This document shows, piece by piece, positions 37,848 to 47,590 of a DNA stretch of 64,000 bases. The translations under genes and the position numbers were made by a program. This DNA comes from Dictyobacter kobayashii. GTDB taxonomy: Bacteria > Chloroflexota > Ktedonobacteria > Ktedonobacterales > Ktedonobacteraceae. The notes beneath the pieces were generated by a model. The model did no database searches. It saw only the letters and a program-made list of their open reading frames with translations, and was not told where the DNA came from. The stretch is from assembly GCF_003967555.1 (NCBI RefSeq), contig NZ_BIFS01000001.1:124001-188000 (forward strand), read 5' to 3'. Positions within the stretch are counted from its first letter, which is position 1; each line of letters begins with the position of its first letter.

Positions 37848-38057
37848 ATGAGTAAAAAAGAATCCAAGCTGCACCTGGTTGGTAAGGTTCCTGAACAGGT
37901 TGATGACTTTGATGATGAGCCCGCTGAGTATGACGCAATGGAACAATTAGAGCTTCTAGAATCCCTGCGCGAGGACATGGAGGATCTGGGGGTGACCACA
38001 CTCGCGGAAATCATTGAGCGTATTTCAGAGTTACATAGTCAACTGGATAAGCAGTAG
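37848..38057 (+). CDS. small acidic helical protein, 69 aa
   Basis: Unrecognised. Strong GGAGG site ahead of ATG 37848. The sequence is charged and highly acidic in the middle (DDFDDEPAEYDAME) with a predicted amphipathic helix (ITLAEIIERISELHSQLDK-like end). It may pair with a partner by coiled coil. It is followed by a hairpin terminator shared with the liv operon. Confidence 0.7.
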   Translation: MSKKESKLHLVGKVPEQVDDFDDEPAEYDAMEQLELLESLREDMEDLGVTTLAEIIERISELHSQLDKQ

Positions 38058-38084
38058 GACAAATCTTAAACATAGTACAAGATA

Positions 38085-38136
38085 CAAGAGGAACGTTGAC
38101 GTAGCAGAACAATATAACATCGGCGTTCCTCTTGTC
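38085..38136. terminator. inverted repeat between convergent genes
   Basis: Twelve perfect pairs (ACAAGAGGAACG at 38085-38096 with CGTTCCTCTTGT at 38125-38136) around a 28-base loop. No T run. It separates the small acidic protein gene from the convergent livF. Confidence 0.5.
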
Positions 38137-38142
38137 GCTCTC

Positions 38143-38847
38143 TTATCCTCCTAGATATGCCTGACGTACCAGGTCATTGGTAAGCAAGTTTTTCGCTGTA
38201 TCAGTCAAGACAATTTTTCCCGTCTGCAATACATATCCTCGATCAGCCAGACTTAATGCCATTGATGCATTCTGTTCCACCAGAAAAATTGTCATGCCTT
38301 CAGATCGAATACGCAGGATAGTATCAAAGACCGTCTCAACCAGCTTTGGTGAGAGACCCATTGACGGCTCATCCATGCAAATCATCTTTGGTCGCGACAT
38401 AATGGCACGCCCCATGGCTAACATTTGCTGCTCACCACCGGACATGGTGCCGGCAAGCTGCTTTAAGCGTTCGCGTAAGCGCGGAAATATCTGACAGACA
38501 TGGTCCATATCTTCTGCAATTTCATTCTTATTGGAGCGGGTGAAAGCTCCCATTTCTAGATTTTCGCGCACTGACATGCGAGGAAAAATACGTCGGGCTT
38601 CAGGCACCAGGGCCAGGCCAGACTTGACAATATCACCAGTCAATTTGCGCTCGATGGCCTGGCCATCAAAGTTGATCGAGCCGCTACTAGCACGAGTCAG
38701 ACCAAAAATCGTTTTCATGGTCGTGGTCTTACCGGCAGCATTAGCGCCGAGCAAACAGACAATCTCACCCTTTTCTACCTCGAGTGAGAGATTTTGTAAT
38801 ACATGGCTTGGACCATAAAATGTATTCACATCAACGAGTCGTAACAT
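38143..38847 (-). CDS. livF: branched-chain amino-acid ABC transporter, ATPase LivF
   Basis: About 234 aa, normal for LivF. Walker A is GANAAGKTTTMKTIFG, Q-loop near FGLTRASS, signature MSGGEQQMLAMGRAI and Walker B MICMDEPSMGLSPKLVE. It opens LRLVDVNTFYGPSHVLQNLSLEV. Start at ATG 38847 behind AGAGG. It is the last gene of the liv series and the cytoplasmic motor subunit. Confidence 0.93.
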   Translation of the reverse strand: MLRLVDVNTFYGPSHVLQNLSLEVEKGEIVCLLGANAAGKTTTMKTIFGLTRASSGSINFDGQAIERKLTGDIVKSGLALVPEARRIFPRMSVRENLEMGAFTRSNKNEIAEDMDHVCQIFPRLRERLKQLAGTMSGGEQQMLAMGRAIMSRPKMICMDEPSMGLSPKLVETVFDTILRIRSEGMTIFLVEQNASMALSLADRGYVLQTGKIVLTDTAKNLLTNDLVRQAYLGG

Positions 38848-38879
38848 CGCAGACCTCTTTTTTTGTTTTTTTTGCACCC

Positions 38880-39737
38880 TTATGCTTCTGGCTCCGACGT
38901 TGGTTCTGTCTCCGATTGCCGACCCAGATATGCTTCGATTACCCGTTTATCATAGCGTACTTCATCAGGTAATCCATCCGCAATCTTTTGTCCATAATCC
39001 AGCACAGCAATATGATCGGACATGCCCATAGTTACTGCGAGCTTATGCTCAATTAAGAGGATTGTGAGCCCGAGTTCATCGCGTAAGCGTCGAATATATT
39101 TCACGGCCTCAAGCGTTTCGGCCTCGTTCATACCTGCGGTAGGTTCATCAAGCAAAAGTAGCTTGGGGTCCGCCGCCAGGGCGCGGGCAATCTCTACGCG
39201 CCGTCGATCCGCATAGGAGAGGTTCATAACATATTCGTCCTGGCGCGCCACCAATGCAGTTCCAAAGAATCCCAACAATTCCAGGGCTCGCTCACGCGCA
39301 CGCTGCTCTTCTTCGATCACATAACGTGGCCGAAAAAGCGAACCCAGAATCCCTGCTTTGAGACGCGTGTGCTGCCCAACCAGCACATTCTCTAGCACAG
39401 TCATGTTATTAAAGAGACGGATATTCTGGAAGGTGCGCGTTATCCCCTGCACAACAATCTTATCCGGTGATAACCCAACAATGGATTTCCCATCCAGTAA
39501 AATTTCACCAGAGGTAGGCTGGTAGATACCAGTGATCAAGTTAAAAACGGTCGTCTTACCAGCTCCATTAGGGCCGATCACGCTGACAATTTCACGTGGC
39601 CTCACGATCAAATCTACCTCTGAAACAGCGGTGAGGCCGCCAAAGGTTTTGGTGGCCGCGCGGAGTTCCAGTAATGCATTTGCTGTAGATAGAGTAGAGG
39701 CAGACTGGCCGTCCAGCTTTACCTGTTCAGAACTCAT
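38880..39737 (-). CDS. livG: branched-chain amino-acid ABC transporter, ATPase LivG
   Basis: 285 aa. Walker A IGPNGAGKTTVFNLITGIY, signature LSYADRRRVEIARALA, Walker B LLLLDEPTAGMNEAET, and the LivG-type ITRTFQNIRLFNNMTVLENV block. The N-terminal ~25 residues form an extension before the ATPase domain. Start MSSEQVKL with AGAAGGA upstream. Separated by 32 bp from livF and 20 bp from livM. Confidence 0.94.
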   Translation of the reverse strand: MSSEQVKLDGQSASTLSTANALLELRAATKTFGGLTAVSEVDLIVRPREIVSVIGPNGAGKTTVFNLITGIYQPTSGEILLDGKSIVGLSPDKIVVQGITRTFQNIRLFNNMTVLENVLVGQHTRLKAGILGSLFRPRYVIEEEQRARERALELLGFFGTALVARQDEYVMNLSYADRRRVEIARALAADPKLLLLDEPTAGMNEAETLEAVKYIRRLRDELGLTILLIEHKLAVTMGMSDHIAVLDYGQKIADGLPDEVRYDKRVIEAYLGRQSETEPTSEPEA

Positions 39738-39757
39738 CTTTTTTTCCTTCTGTGCTA

Positions 39758-41806
39758 CTATTCCACACGCACTTCTGCCTCGAACTCTGAGGTGCCTGGA
39801 GGTTCATCCAGTGCCGAGGTCTCTACCTCTTCATCCTCGTTCTCAGTATGATGAAGCTCACGGCGGCGCCTGGCGCTCGGTATTAAGCCTTCTGGCCGGA
39901 AGATCATGATGGAGATCAAGATGACGCCAAACAACAGGTTACGAATGTTTTCAAAGCTGAAGTTGGGCAAAAGCTGTGGCAAGATATGCAGGAAATTATT
40001 GGGATCAGTGGCATAGGTATCTAATTGACTGAGGATCAACAGGTTGATTGCGTAAACAACGACAGCGCCAACCAGTACCCCTGGAATACTACCCAGACCA
40101 CCAATAACTACCATTGCCAGGTAGATAATGGAATCGGTTGAGTTAAAATCACCTGGAGCTACGGTACCCAATTTAGCTGCGTGATAAACACCAGCGATAC
40201 CTGCAAAGAAAGCGCCGGCAGCAAAGGCAAACAACTTGGTATTCACCAGGTTGATACCTGATGACGATGCGGCTACTTCATCTTCTCGAATCGCAATCCA
40301 GGCCCGCCCAAGCTTTGAGTCGCGCAAGCGCACATTCGCAAAGATACAGGCCCCGATCAAGATCAAAATGAGATAGTAATATGGTGTCGGGCTACTTCCC
40401 CAGTTCACACAAAAAGATCCAATACATGGGGTAGCTGGTGGATAAACACCCGCGATACCATCAGTACCATTAGTATATTGGTCCATCTGCGTAAAGACGA
40501 TAGGAATGATTTCTCCAAAACCTAGCGTCACGATAGCCAGATAATCACCCCTCAACCGTAACGTGGGGGCGCCTAACAAGATTCCCCACAGCGCCGTAAT
40601 TATGGCGGCGATAATGATCATAGGCCAGAAAAACCAGGAGAAAAGGTTGGGATTAGCAAAGATGCCGGTCAACTTATAGAACTGTGTCGAGCCAACCATA
40701 GACCAGGCATAGGTACCAATGACAAAGAAAGCAACATAACCAAGATCAAGCAGGCCAGCAAAACCGACCACAATATTCAGACCCAGGGCCAGAATGATGT
40801 AGAAACCTAAATCACCATAACTACTAATACGGCCTTTAGAGCCAGACCCAAACAAGATCGGGTCCAGGATAGGATAGAGAATAATAAATGCCATTAATAT
40901 AAACAGATAGAAGCGCGTTGCTCCCTTACTCTGCAATGGCTTGTCGTTAGGGACAACATCCCTGGCTTCCTCTTTGGCACGACTGGCAGACAAACTATGT
41001 AACTGTTGCTCTCGGCTTACTTTATGAGCGTTGCCGCGCCATCCCAGGCGTCCTTTTTCTGCTCGCCCGTTGTCGCTCACCTCAACGCCCGCATCTGGAG
41101 CAACAACATAACGCAAAGCGATTACACCACCCAGGCGTCCAAGGAAATATCCAGCAACTGGCAACAACACAGTACGTACGCCTACCCAGATCAGCAACAA
41201 ATCGGGTAATGAACCAGATGCATAGAAAATCAGGTCAGCAATCAAAGAAATGACGGCAAAGATGGTTGCAAACCAGAAACCAGCTTGCTGGGCTACGCGC
41301 AACAGGGCCGCCCTTCCTTGCTCGTCTACAACATGCAAACTCTCCAGTGGTGGTGGCGGCGCATAGTTCCGGGCCTGACGAATACGGTTACGCACAAAGA
41401 GGTAGATAGCCCAGATCACCACACCTAACCCGACACTAATCAAGAGGTTAGCCGTGCTGTTCAGCAAAATCAGGGTAGGGACAGTGGCAAACAAAACATC
41501 ACACCAGACCTCAATTGTGCTGCGTCGCCCACTATCCGCCGCTACCAGGTAGCCTGATAGAGCGATAACAGATGCATAGACAATAAGAATAAAGAGGATT
41601 TGCATCAAAAGAGACCACAGATTGTGATCGTACTGAGGATCCTGTGGATTAAAAAAACTCAACAATACCTGGTTGACGATCTGCTCACCAATCCAGACAA
41701 AGGTGAATAGAGAGAGGGGAACAAGTAAGGCTACAAGCCATTTAATTAAGAGCTTGCGCGTCTCAGTACCTGGAAACAGTTTGCGGGGGCTTTCTGATAC
41801 AGCCAC
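39758..41806 (-). CDS. livM: branched-chain amino-acid ABC transporter permease LivM with N-terminal extension
   Basis: 682 aa, about twice the usual LivM length. The C-terminal ~340 residues are LivM proper: GLNIVVGFAGLLDLGYVAFFVIGTYAW, APTLRLRGDYLAIVTLGFGEI, RLRDSKLGRAWIAIREDEVAA. The first ~300 residues add six or more membrane helices plus a charged linker, an unusual front module, seen in several Chloroflexota LivM proteins. It makes the pore with LivH. The C-terminus ends in an acidic tail (ENEDEEVETSALDEPPGTSE). Confidence 0.88.
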   Translation of the reverse strand: MAVSESPRKLFPGTETRKLLIKWLVALLVPLSLFTFVWIGEQIVNQVLLSFFNPQDPQYDHNLWSLLMQILFILIVYASVIALSGYLVAADSGRRSTIEVWCDVLFATVPTLILLNSTANLLISVGLGVVIWAIYLFVRNRIRQARNYAPPPPLESLHVVDEQGRAALLRVAQQAGFWFATIFAVISLIADLIFYASGSLPDLLLIWVGVRTVLLPVAGYFLGRLGGVIALRYVVAPDAGVEVSDNGRAEKGRLGWRGNAHKVSREQQLHSLSASRAKEEARDVVPNDKPLQSKGATRFYLFILMAFIILYPILDPILFGSGSKGRISSYGDLGFYIILALGLNIVVGFAGLLDLGYVAFFVIGTYAWSMVGSTQFYKLTGIFANPNLFSWFFWPMIIIAAIITALWGILLGAPTLRLRGDYLAIVTLGFGEIIPIVFTQMDQYTNGTDGIAGVYPPATPCIGSFCVNWGSSPTPYYYLILILIGACIFANVRLRDSKLGRAWIAIREDEVAASSSGINLVNTKLFAFAAGAFFAGIAGVYHAAKLGTVAPGDFNSTDSIIYLAMVVIGGLGSIPGVLVGAVVVYAINLLILSQLDTYATDPNNFLHILPQLLPNFSFENIRNLLFGVILISIMIFRPEGLIPSARRRRELHHTENEDEEVETSALDEPPGTSEFEAEVRVE

Positions 41807-41861
41807 GTTTTATCACCTCGCTTTACGCTTGATTTGTTTTGTGCTTTGTATCTGTGCTCCA

Positions 41862-42803
41862 TTAGACTTTCTCAGGAGTATTCTGCCCAAAAAGTCCAGA
41901 CGGCCGGAAGACGAGAATTAAAATCAAGATCGCAAAGATTACAGCTTTATTCCACGCATTTCCGCCATGGGGCAAAATTGTTGGGGGGATCAGGGTTACC
42001 AGCGAATAAATCAGGCCAATCAGTAAGCCGCCAAACATGGCACCAACGAGATTTCCAATGCCACCCAGTACAGCAGCGGTAAAGGCAATCAAGCCTTGCT
42101 CAAAGCCAAGGTAGAAATAGGTATTGGGAAACTTGAGGCTGTAAATGAAGGCAGCCGCACCAGCCAACCCTGCACCGATGAAGAAGGTGATACTGATCAC
42201 AAAGTTTACGTTCACACCCATCAAGGCTGCGGCGTCGCGATCCTGCGCGACAGCTCTCATGGCACGTCCCATACGTGTGCGGGTAACCAGTAGATGAAGC
42301 GCAATCATGAGCGCAATGGCAACTACCAATACAAAGATGTTGATCACATCAATGTCAATAGGACCGGTATGAATAATACCAATAGGCAAGGAGACAAATG
42401 AGACATCGGTATTACCAAACCAGAGCTTACCAACATCCTGGAGTATAAGGGAAACTCCAATCGCTGAAATGAGCGGAGCCAGGCGAGGCGCATTGCGCAA
42501 AGGACGATAAGCGATACGTTCAATGACTACGCCTAATATAGCGCAGAAGAGAAATGAACCAATACAGGCCAACGCCAATTCGCTAACCAGCAGCCAGCTA
42601 AATGCCGATGGGGGATTGGCCGCGGTAACTCCTAGCGCACTAAGTACCGCAATGGTTACAAATGTACCAAGGGTAAAAATGTCACCATGGGCGAAGTTGA
42701 TGAGCTCAATAATACCGTAAACCATCGTATAACCCAGCGCGATCAGGGCATAAATAGCACCCGTTGCCAGACCTACGATTAATAGGTTTAAGAAAGTAGC
42801 CAT
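41862..42803 (-). CDS. livH: branched-chain amino-acid ABC transporter permease LivH
   Basis: About 313 aa with the usual eight or nine helices. Signature parts: GYTMVYGIIELINFAHGDIFTLG, ERIAYRPLRNAPRLAPLISAIGVSL, GRAMRAVAQDRDAAALMGVN, AAVLGGIGNLVGAMFGGLLIGL. Start at ATG 42803 with AAGGAG ten bases upstream. An upstream ATG at 42911 lies in the livK gap and has no fitting site. Confidence 0.93.
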   Translation of the reverse strand: MATFLNLLIVGLATGAIYALIALGYTMVYGIIELINFAHGDIFTLGTFVTIAVLSALGVTAANPPSAFSWLLVSELALACIGSFLFCAILGVVIERIAYRPLRNAPRLAPLISAIGVSLILQDVGKLWFGNTDVSFVSLPIGIIHTGPIDIDVINIFVLVVAIALMIALHLLVTRTRMGRAMRAVAQDRDAAALMGVNVNFVISITFFIGAGLAGAAAFIYSLKFPNTYFYLGFEQGLIAFTAAVLGGIGNLVGAMFGGLLIGLIYSLVTLIPPTILPHGGNAWNKAVIFAILILILVFRPSGLFGQNTPEKV

Positions 42804-42978
42804 TGGTTGGTTACTCCTTATCTTCAAGTAGTGATTGACTACAGGAACGCGTTGAGAGTACAGAAATGAAAAACCTGGAGAAGCATCAGCCGGAGAAGGA
42901 TCCGCTAACACCTCCCCAGGTATCTTGCAAACCTCTCATCTTATAATAGATGTAAAGTTTGGATCATTTTCACTTCGC

Positions 42979-44331
42979 TTATTGCAGGCTGCTGGTGTCG
43001 ATCTGCTCGAGATATTTCCAGCCATCACCTGTGTTCAAATCACCAATGGTGTACAGTGAGATGAAGTGATTGGATGTGTCGCCATTTTTGTCGAAGCTAT
43101 GATGACCTGTGACACCATCGTACTGGATGGATTGCACAGCATCGATAACAGCCTGACGGAATGTGGCAGCACCGGTGTCATCACCAGAATCCTTCGGGGC
43201 TGTGGCCTTTTTGTTTTTAACAACTGTCTGGATTGCCTGCAACAGAATCTTGGCACAGTCATAACCACCAGCGCTATAAGCACCAATGGCATCGCTACCA
43301 AATTGCTTGGTGTAGGCATCAAAGAAGGTCTTGGAGGCTGGTGACTGACTGGGATCGACACCGGGGATCGAGGCGAAAACTTGTCCACCACCCAGAGGCT
43401 TAACAGCTTTAGCCAGGGCCGACGTTTTGGCACCATCACCAGCGAAGAATGGAGTATTAGCCAGGCCGGCTACGGTCTTCATCTGCTGACGAATAGTAAT
43501 ACCACCGGTTGAGTCGTTACCGCCAAAGAAGATAAAATCTGGCCTTTTAGCAGCAATCTCGGTCAGAATATTCTCGTATGAGTTCGTTTGTTTGATGCTG
43601 GCGGAACCAACAACTGTTCCACCTAACTTCTTCCAGTAGGTTGTAAAGTTCTGTGCCAGGCCAACACCATAAGCTTCGGTGTCGTCAAGCACATAAACAC
43701 TACGGTAGTTTTTGTTTTTGTATCCATAAACCGCCAATGCAGCACCCTGGTACTGGTCAATGGTTGCTGTACGGAAATAGGTAACTTTTCCTGTGGGACG
43801 TAACGCAGCCATTTTGCTGTTAGCACCACCACATTCAAATGCTGGTGTCTCTTTGGTGAGACAGTCATTGGTGTTTGATGGGCTAATCAGGGCAATTGGA
43901 GCCTTGTTTGTGGTTGGAATCTCAGCCAGAGCCACGCTACTGTTGATTGGTCCAACAATACCGGCTACCTGAGCATCGCCAATCAGATCGGTTACGTTTT
44001 TCTGGCCGGTTGTCGGATCGTGGGTGCCGTTAATACCGACATCGTCTTTGGGAACCAGTACAAATTTGTAACCTGGTAAGAAGTTAGGATCGGCATTGGC
44101 TTCTTGAACGGCCAATTGCACACCATCTTGAGCTGGTTTACCAGTCGAGGCATCGCCGGCTGTTGTGGGCAGTTCGGAACCGATTTTGATTGTAATGGTT
44201 TGCTGGGTGCCACCATTGCCGCCATTACCAGTATTCGTTTGCGTTGCCCCGGAGCCACAAGCAGCCAGGATACTGATAACCAGCGTGAAGCCTAACATAG
44301 AGGCTAAAATACGAGACGGAGATCGTCGCAT
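42979..44331 (-). CDS. livK: branched-chain amino-acid ABC transporter substrate-binding lipoprotein
   Basis: About 450 aa. Signal peptide plus lipobox (LVISILAACGSGATQ), a Gly/Asn linker, then a periplasmic-binding (LivJ/K-type) domain: IKIGSELPTTAGDASTGKPAQDGVQLAVQEAN, PIALISPSNTNDCL, AAYGVGLAQNF-type block, ending VTGHHSFDKNGDT. Binds the amino acid outside the cell and delivers it to LivHM. First gene of the operon, about 175 bp upstream of livH. Start at ATG 44331 with an AAAGGCAGG site rather far upstream. Confidence 0.92.
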   Translation of the reverse strand: MRRSPSRILASMLGFTLVISILAACGSGATQTNTGNGGNGGTQQTITIKIGSELPTTAGDASTGKPAQDGVQLAVQEANADPNFLPGYKFVLVPKDDVGINGTHDPTTGQKNVTDLIGDAQVAGIVGPINSSVALAEIPTTNKAPIALISPSNTNDCLTKETPAFECGGANSKMAALRPTGKVTYFRTATIDQYQGAALAVYGYKNKNYRSVYVLDDTEAYGVGLAQNFTTYWKKLGGTVVGSASIKQTNSYENILTEIAAKRPDFIFFGGNDSTGGITIRQQMKTVAGLANTPFFAGDGAKTSALAKAVKPLGGGQVFASIPGVDPSQSPASKTFFDAYTKQFGSDAIGAYSAGGYDCAKILLQAIQTVVKNKKATAPKDSGDDTGAATFRQAVIDAVQSIQYDGVTGHHSFDKNGDTSNHFISLYTIGDLNTGDGWKYLEQIDTSSLQ

Positions 44332-44459
44332 AATGTAGTCAGCCTGCCTTTCATCAAGTGCTTCATTATAAGCATGAAACACTTTCCACCTTTAGATAGC
44401 TAATAAAAACAATGCAGAAAAAGGGGTCACAGGTTGCTGTACTAATAGTAAGGACGTTC

Positions 44460-44648
44460 ATGCCTTACAAAAATAAATACGTCACGCAGGGCATTGATCT
44501 CACCAAGTCTTATAAATTCCTTTGTCGAGCTTTTTTTCGCTGTGATAGCGGCAATTTACAAAACTATAAAGCAAATCCAGGCACCTGGCTAGTATTTTCT
44601 CTTAAACAAGGAAAAGAGATTGAGGGAATTATACGTATTGTCATTTGA
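44460..44648 (+). CDS. possible small basic protein, 62 aa
   Basis: A weak candidate. AAGGA lies six bases before ATG 44460; the frame begins MPYKNKYVTQGIDL and ends IEGIIRIVI. It is Lys-rich and unlike anything I know. It lies in a 570-bp AT-rich gap between convergent and divergent genes; chance is possible. Confidence 0.25.
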   Translation: MPYKNKYVTQGIDLTKSYKFLCRAFFRCDSGNLQNYKANPGTWLVFSLKQGKEIEGIIRIVI

Positions 44649-44893
44649 ACTGTCAATACATATTTTTTGTTTGGATTGACATAAAGCATCAATAATAAAA
44701 GTTATCATCACTACTATGTGTTATTTGTACATGCTACTTGACGAAATTCAGAGATGATTCTTGCTTTCCTTTTGTGATTATATATACTCTAGAATTTCAT
44801 CTCCCCCAGATTGACATACGCTGAAAAACAAGAAGAAACGCCGCTCAGGCGCGGCTCGCTGCGCCACGTTAACCCGGCAGAGGTAATATAAAA
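44649..44893. other. AT-rich intergenic region with no supported gene
   Basis: Only scattered promoter-like TTGACA matches without good spacing and one GC-rich patch near 44838-44880 with a short GGCGC/GCGCC hairpin. I see no RNA gene or repeat family member. Confidence 0.3.
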
Positions 44894-44918
44894 AACCAGA
44901 GTAGAAGTTACTCTGGTT
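44894..44918 (-). terminator. intrinsic terminator of the hydrolase gene
   Basis: Ten pairs (44894-44903 with 44909-44918) and a 5-base loop; read on the minus strand, it is followed by TTTTTTATA. It lies about 40 bp past the stop of the alpha/beta-hydrolase gene. Confidence 0.8.
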
Positions 44919-44956
44919 CTTTTGAAATGATTGTCTGGCTGCATTCTAGCTACAGA

Positions 44957-45994
44957 TCAGAAACCCAGGTAAGTATCAAAAAATTGATCTACGCGCGTCT
45001 CATAATCAGCTTTGGCGACATCGAAAGATTGTGCATGGCCCGCTCCACTCACAACCCAGAATTGTTTGGGTTCTCCTGCGGCACTGTAGAGAGCCTTCAT
45101 GCCATCTAGAGGCGTCTGGACATCACTATCTCCATTAACAAAGAAAATAGCGGTCCGCCCCGTTAACTTATTAACCACATCAATGGGACGCGCCAGTGTA
45201 ATATCCACTCCATATACCTCTTCGACAAGCTGCCGATCGGCATCACGCACCTGGTCATTTGGCACATCATCAGGTACACGTGTTGCATCTACGGGACAGC
45301 TCTCCGCTAATACTGCACTGATATCAGTACTTCGCGCGGCTGCCAATACTGATGCAGTTGCTCCCATCGACAACCCTAACAATCCTATTCTACTATTAAT
45401 CGTATCAGGATACGAATGAAGAAAAGAAATAGCTGCTAAAATATCGCCAGATTCAACCATCCCTAAAGTCGACATTACACCCTGGCTCTTCCCGTAACTT
45501 TGGAAGTCAAACAACAATACCGAGTATCCATGTTTAAATAGGAAGGAAGCTCTATTGATCATGTCTACACGATCACCCGGAGTGCCATGAGCCAGGATAA
45601 TCACTGGCGCATTGGGAGTAGATACAGCCAACCAGCCAGAAATAAGATCACCACGCTCGTTGTAAAAGGAGACATCAAAGACAGGGATCTCTTGCACATC
45701 TTTCGCTGCAGGGATAGGTTTACTCTGACCCGGACGCAATCCATTGGTAAGCTGGAAAAGATCCGATTTAGTTGAGCTACTTAATATAGATGAATTGCCT
45801 GTATTGATCGTTTCTGTCTGGAGGGTAGATTCAGGAAGCTGGTCTTTGTTCTGTATTTGCACGCTCTGCTTTAATGCGTTAGCAGCACTATTGGCAGGTG
45901 ATATGTAAACAGCATGAATACACCAGGCAACAGAAACAACAAACACCATACAAATACTTAAAACAAATGTATGGGTAAATGATGACCTATGCAT
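44957..45994 (-). CDS. membrane-anchored alpha/beta hydrolase
   Basis: 345 aa. An N-terminal membrane helix (TFVLSICMVFVVSVAWCIHAVYI) without a clear cleavage site, then a low-complexity linker and a hydrolase domain starting near GDLISGWLAV. Catalytic features: oxyanion loop VIILAHGTPGD, nucleophile elbow GLSMGA, aspartate in VNGDSDVQTPL, histidine in SGAGHAQSF. Outside-facing esterase or lipase likely. It is 17 bp downstream of coaE and probably co-transcribed. Confidence 0.83.
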   Translation of the reverse strand: MHRSSFTHTFVLSICMVFVVSVAWCIHAVYISPANSAANALKQSVQIQNKDQLPESTLQTETINTGNSSILSSSTKSDLFQLTNGLRPGQSKPIPAAKDVQEIPVFDVSFYNERGDLISGWLAVSTPNAPVIILAHGTPGDRVDMINRASFLFKHGYSVLLFDFQSYGKSQGVMSTLGMVESGDILAAISFLHSYPDTINSRIGLLGLSMGATASVLAAARSTDISAVLAESCPVDATRVPDDVPNDQVRDADRQLVEEVYGVDITLARPIDVVNKLTGRTAIFFVNGDSDVQTPLDGMKALYSAAGEPKQFWVVSGAGHAQSFDVAKADYETRVDQFFDTYLGF

Positions 45995-46011
45995 CTCCTA
46001 TTCTCCACTTG

Positions 46012-46623
46012 TCAACTATGAATGGCAAATTTCAAGCAGAATCTTTTGAATGCAGCTGCAACTTGCTGGTATGTAGCCTCAGAAGTTCCACTATTCACAA
46101 TTACTTCATCGACTATATTTAATTTACCCTCAGTACCAGGCTGAGCTTTAATCCTTGCCTGGGCCTCTTGCAAACTTATGACATTTCTCTGCATAAGACG
46201 TTGTAGCTGCTGTTCTTCAGAACACACTACAAGCCATTTGGCCTGACAAAAGTTTGCAGATCCACCTTCAAGCAGTTTTACTGCGTCCAGGATTGCGATA
46301 CCTTGCGGGCTTACTTTGTCCAATTCTACTTGAATAGCTGTGTGCACCGCAGGATGAACGATTTGTTCCAGTCGCTTCATAGCTTCTGAGTCGTGAAATA
46401 CGATAGAACCCAGCGCTTTACGGTCAATACTTCCATCCGGCGCTACTACCTGTGGCCCAAAATAATCTGCGACACGTACAGCAATAGGTTGGTCTCGCTC
46501 ATATAGATGGTGTACTAACAAGTCTGCATCAATATAACGCTCAGCCCCTAATTGTACTAACATCTGCCCTATAGACGTTTTTCCGCAGGCTATATTACCT
46601 GTAATCCCTATTACATACGGCAT
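46012..46623 (-). CDS. coaE: dephospho-CoA kinase
   Basis: 203 aa. Final step of CoA synthesis: phosphorylates dephospho-CoA. P-loop GITGNIACGKTSI at the N-terminus, IDADLLVHHLYE, the LEQIVHPAVH block, LLEGGSANFCQAKWLVV (acceptor site), ending in a Lys/Arg-rich lid QLQRLMQRN. Length and motif order are typical. No operon partner upstream. Confidence 0.94.
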   Translation of the reverse strand: MPYVIGITGNIACGKTSIGQMLVQLGAERYIDADLLVHHLYERDQPIAVRVADYFGPQVVAPDGSIDRKALGSIVFHDSEAMKRLEQIVHPAVHTAIQVELDKVSPQGIAILDAVKLLEGGSANFCQAKWLVVCSEEQQLQRLMQRNVISLQEAQARIKAQPGTEGKLNIVDEVIVNSGTSEATYQQVAAAFKRFCLKFAIHS

Positions 46624-47590
46624 ATAGGCTCGTTAACCTTTCTTGGATACATACTATTATGTAATGTAAACGAACCATTCTAAGCAAGAGCATACAAATT
46701 TATGCGGATAGCATCTTTCTCTGATATTTCTGTTTACAGAAAAGAACTTACCATCTCATCAATTGTATCAAATGCCACAACACCTTCCTTTCAAAAAAAT
46801 GACTATACGATTCTGCGCGGTCGAAAAATTTCAGCAATACATGTAATAATTAATTATAAGAGCCACTCTCAGCAATATATTGCTGAATAAAAAAGACAAA
46901 AGTCCTCATTTTTTCAATATCTCTTCACTTGATGGTGTATACTTGCGAAGTAGTATTGAAACATGATCGGTAGTGACTAACGACAGAAGGGTGCCAGAAC
47001 ATCTTAATTATCATGCATCCCTTCTACAAACAGATAAAACATGGAAGACTGATATTATATATTTCTATCAAATTATCAGTCAATCCATATAAATTAAAAA
47101 ATAGCATTTCAATCGTATGAGCAAAGCTGCCTGACGGGCGAATCAGTCTTCTTGAAGCTGATTGATTCGAAGAGCTGAGTCGGTGGCAACGGCGCGAGCC
47201 GCAATCAAGCAGCGTTTCCAAATGCTTTTAAGCACATAGCTCTATGCAGCATATATTTTTGAAAAAAGATCCGACTCTTATGCAGCCATATAATATGTGT
47301 TATTCGCCAGAGATAACAGTGTTCGCTCAATCTTCTAGTTATAAGATGAAACAACACAGCATCACAATACAATAAGGATTTGCCAGTCTGACAGAACACG
47401 ATTACAATGAAAGCAGTTATTTGCTTAGCTTACCCTACCATCGCATTGAATGGAGAGAGGCACACAGTCTGGTCATGCGCTTATAGACGATGATCTACGC
47501 CTCCATAAGGGGAAATATCTTATCCATTCTAGTTGATAATAGAAGATTAGGGAAAAAATATTTCACTGTATCAAAACTGGAAGGAACAAA
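46624..47590. other. 970-bp intergenic region with no supported gene
   Basis: AT-rich. It holds a palindrome TCAGCAATATATTGCTGA near 46873-46890 and an 8-bp inverted pair GACTGATA/TATCAGTC (47047-47054 and 47074-47081). No frame has both a ribosome site and natural composition. I see nothing that matches a known RNA gene. Confidence 0.4.

Noticed and set aside
46702..46890. 62-codon frame in the large gap before the caspase-like gene
   Set aside because: No ribosome site, AT-rich chance composition.
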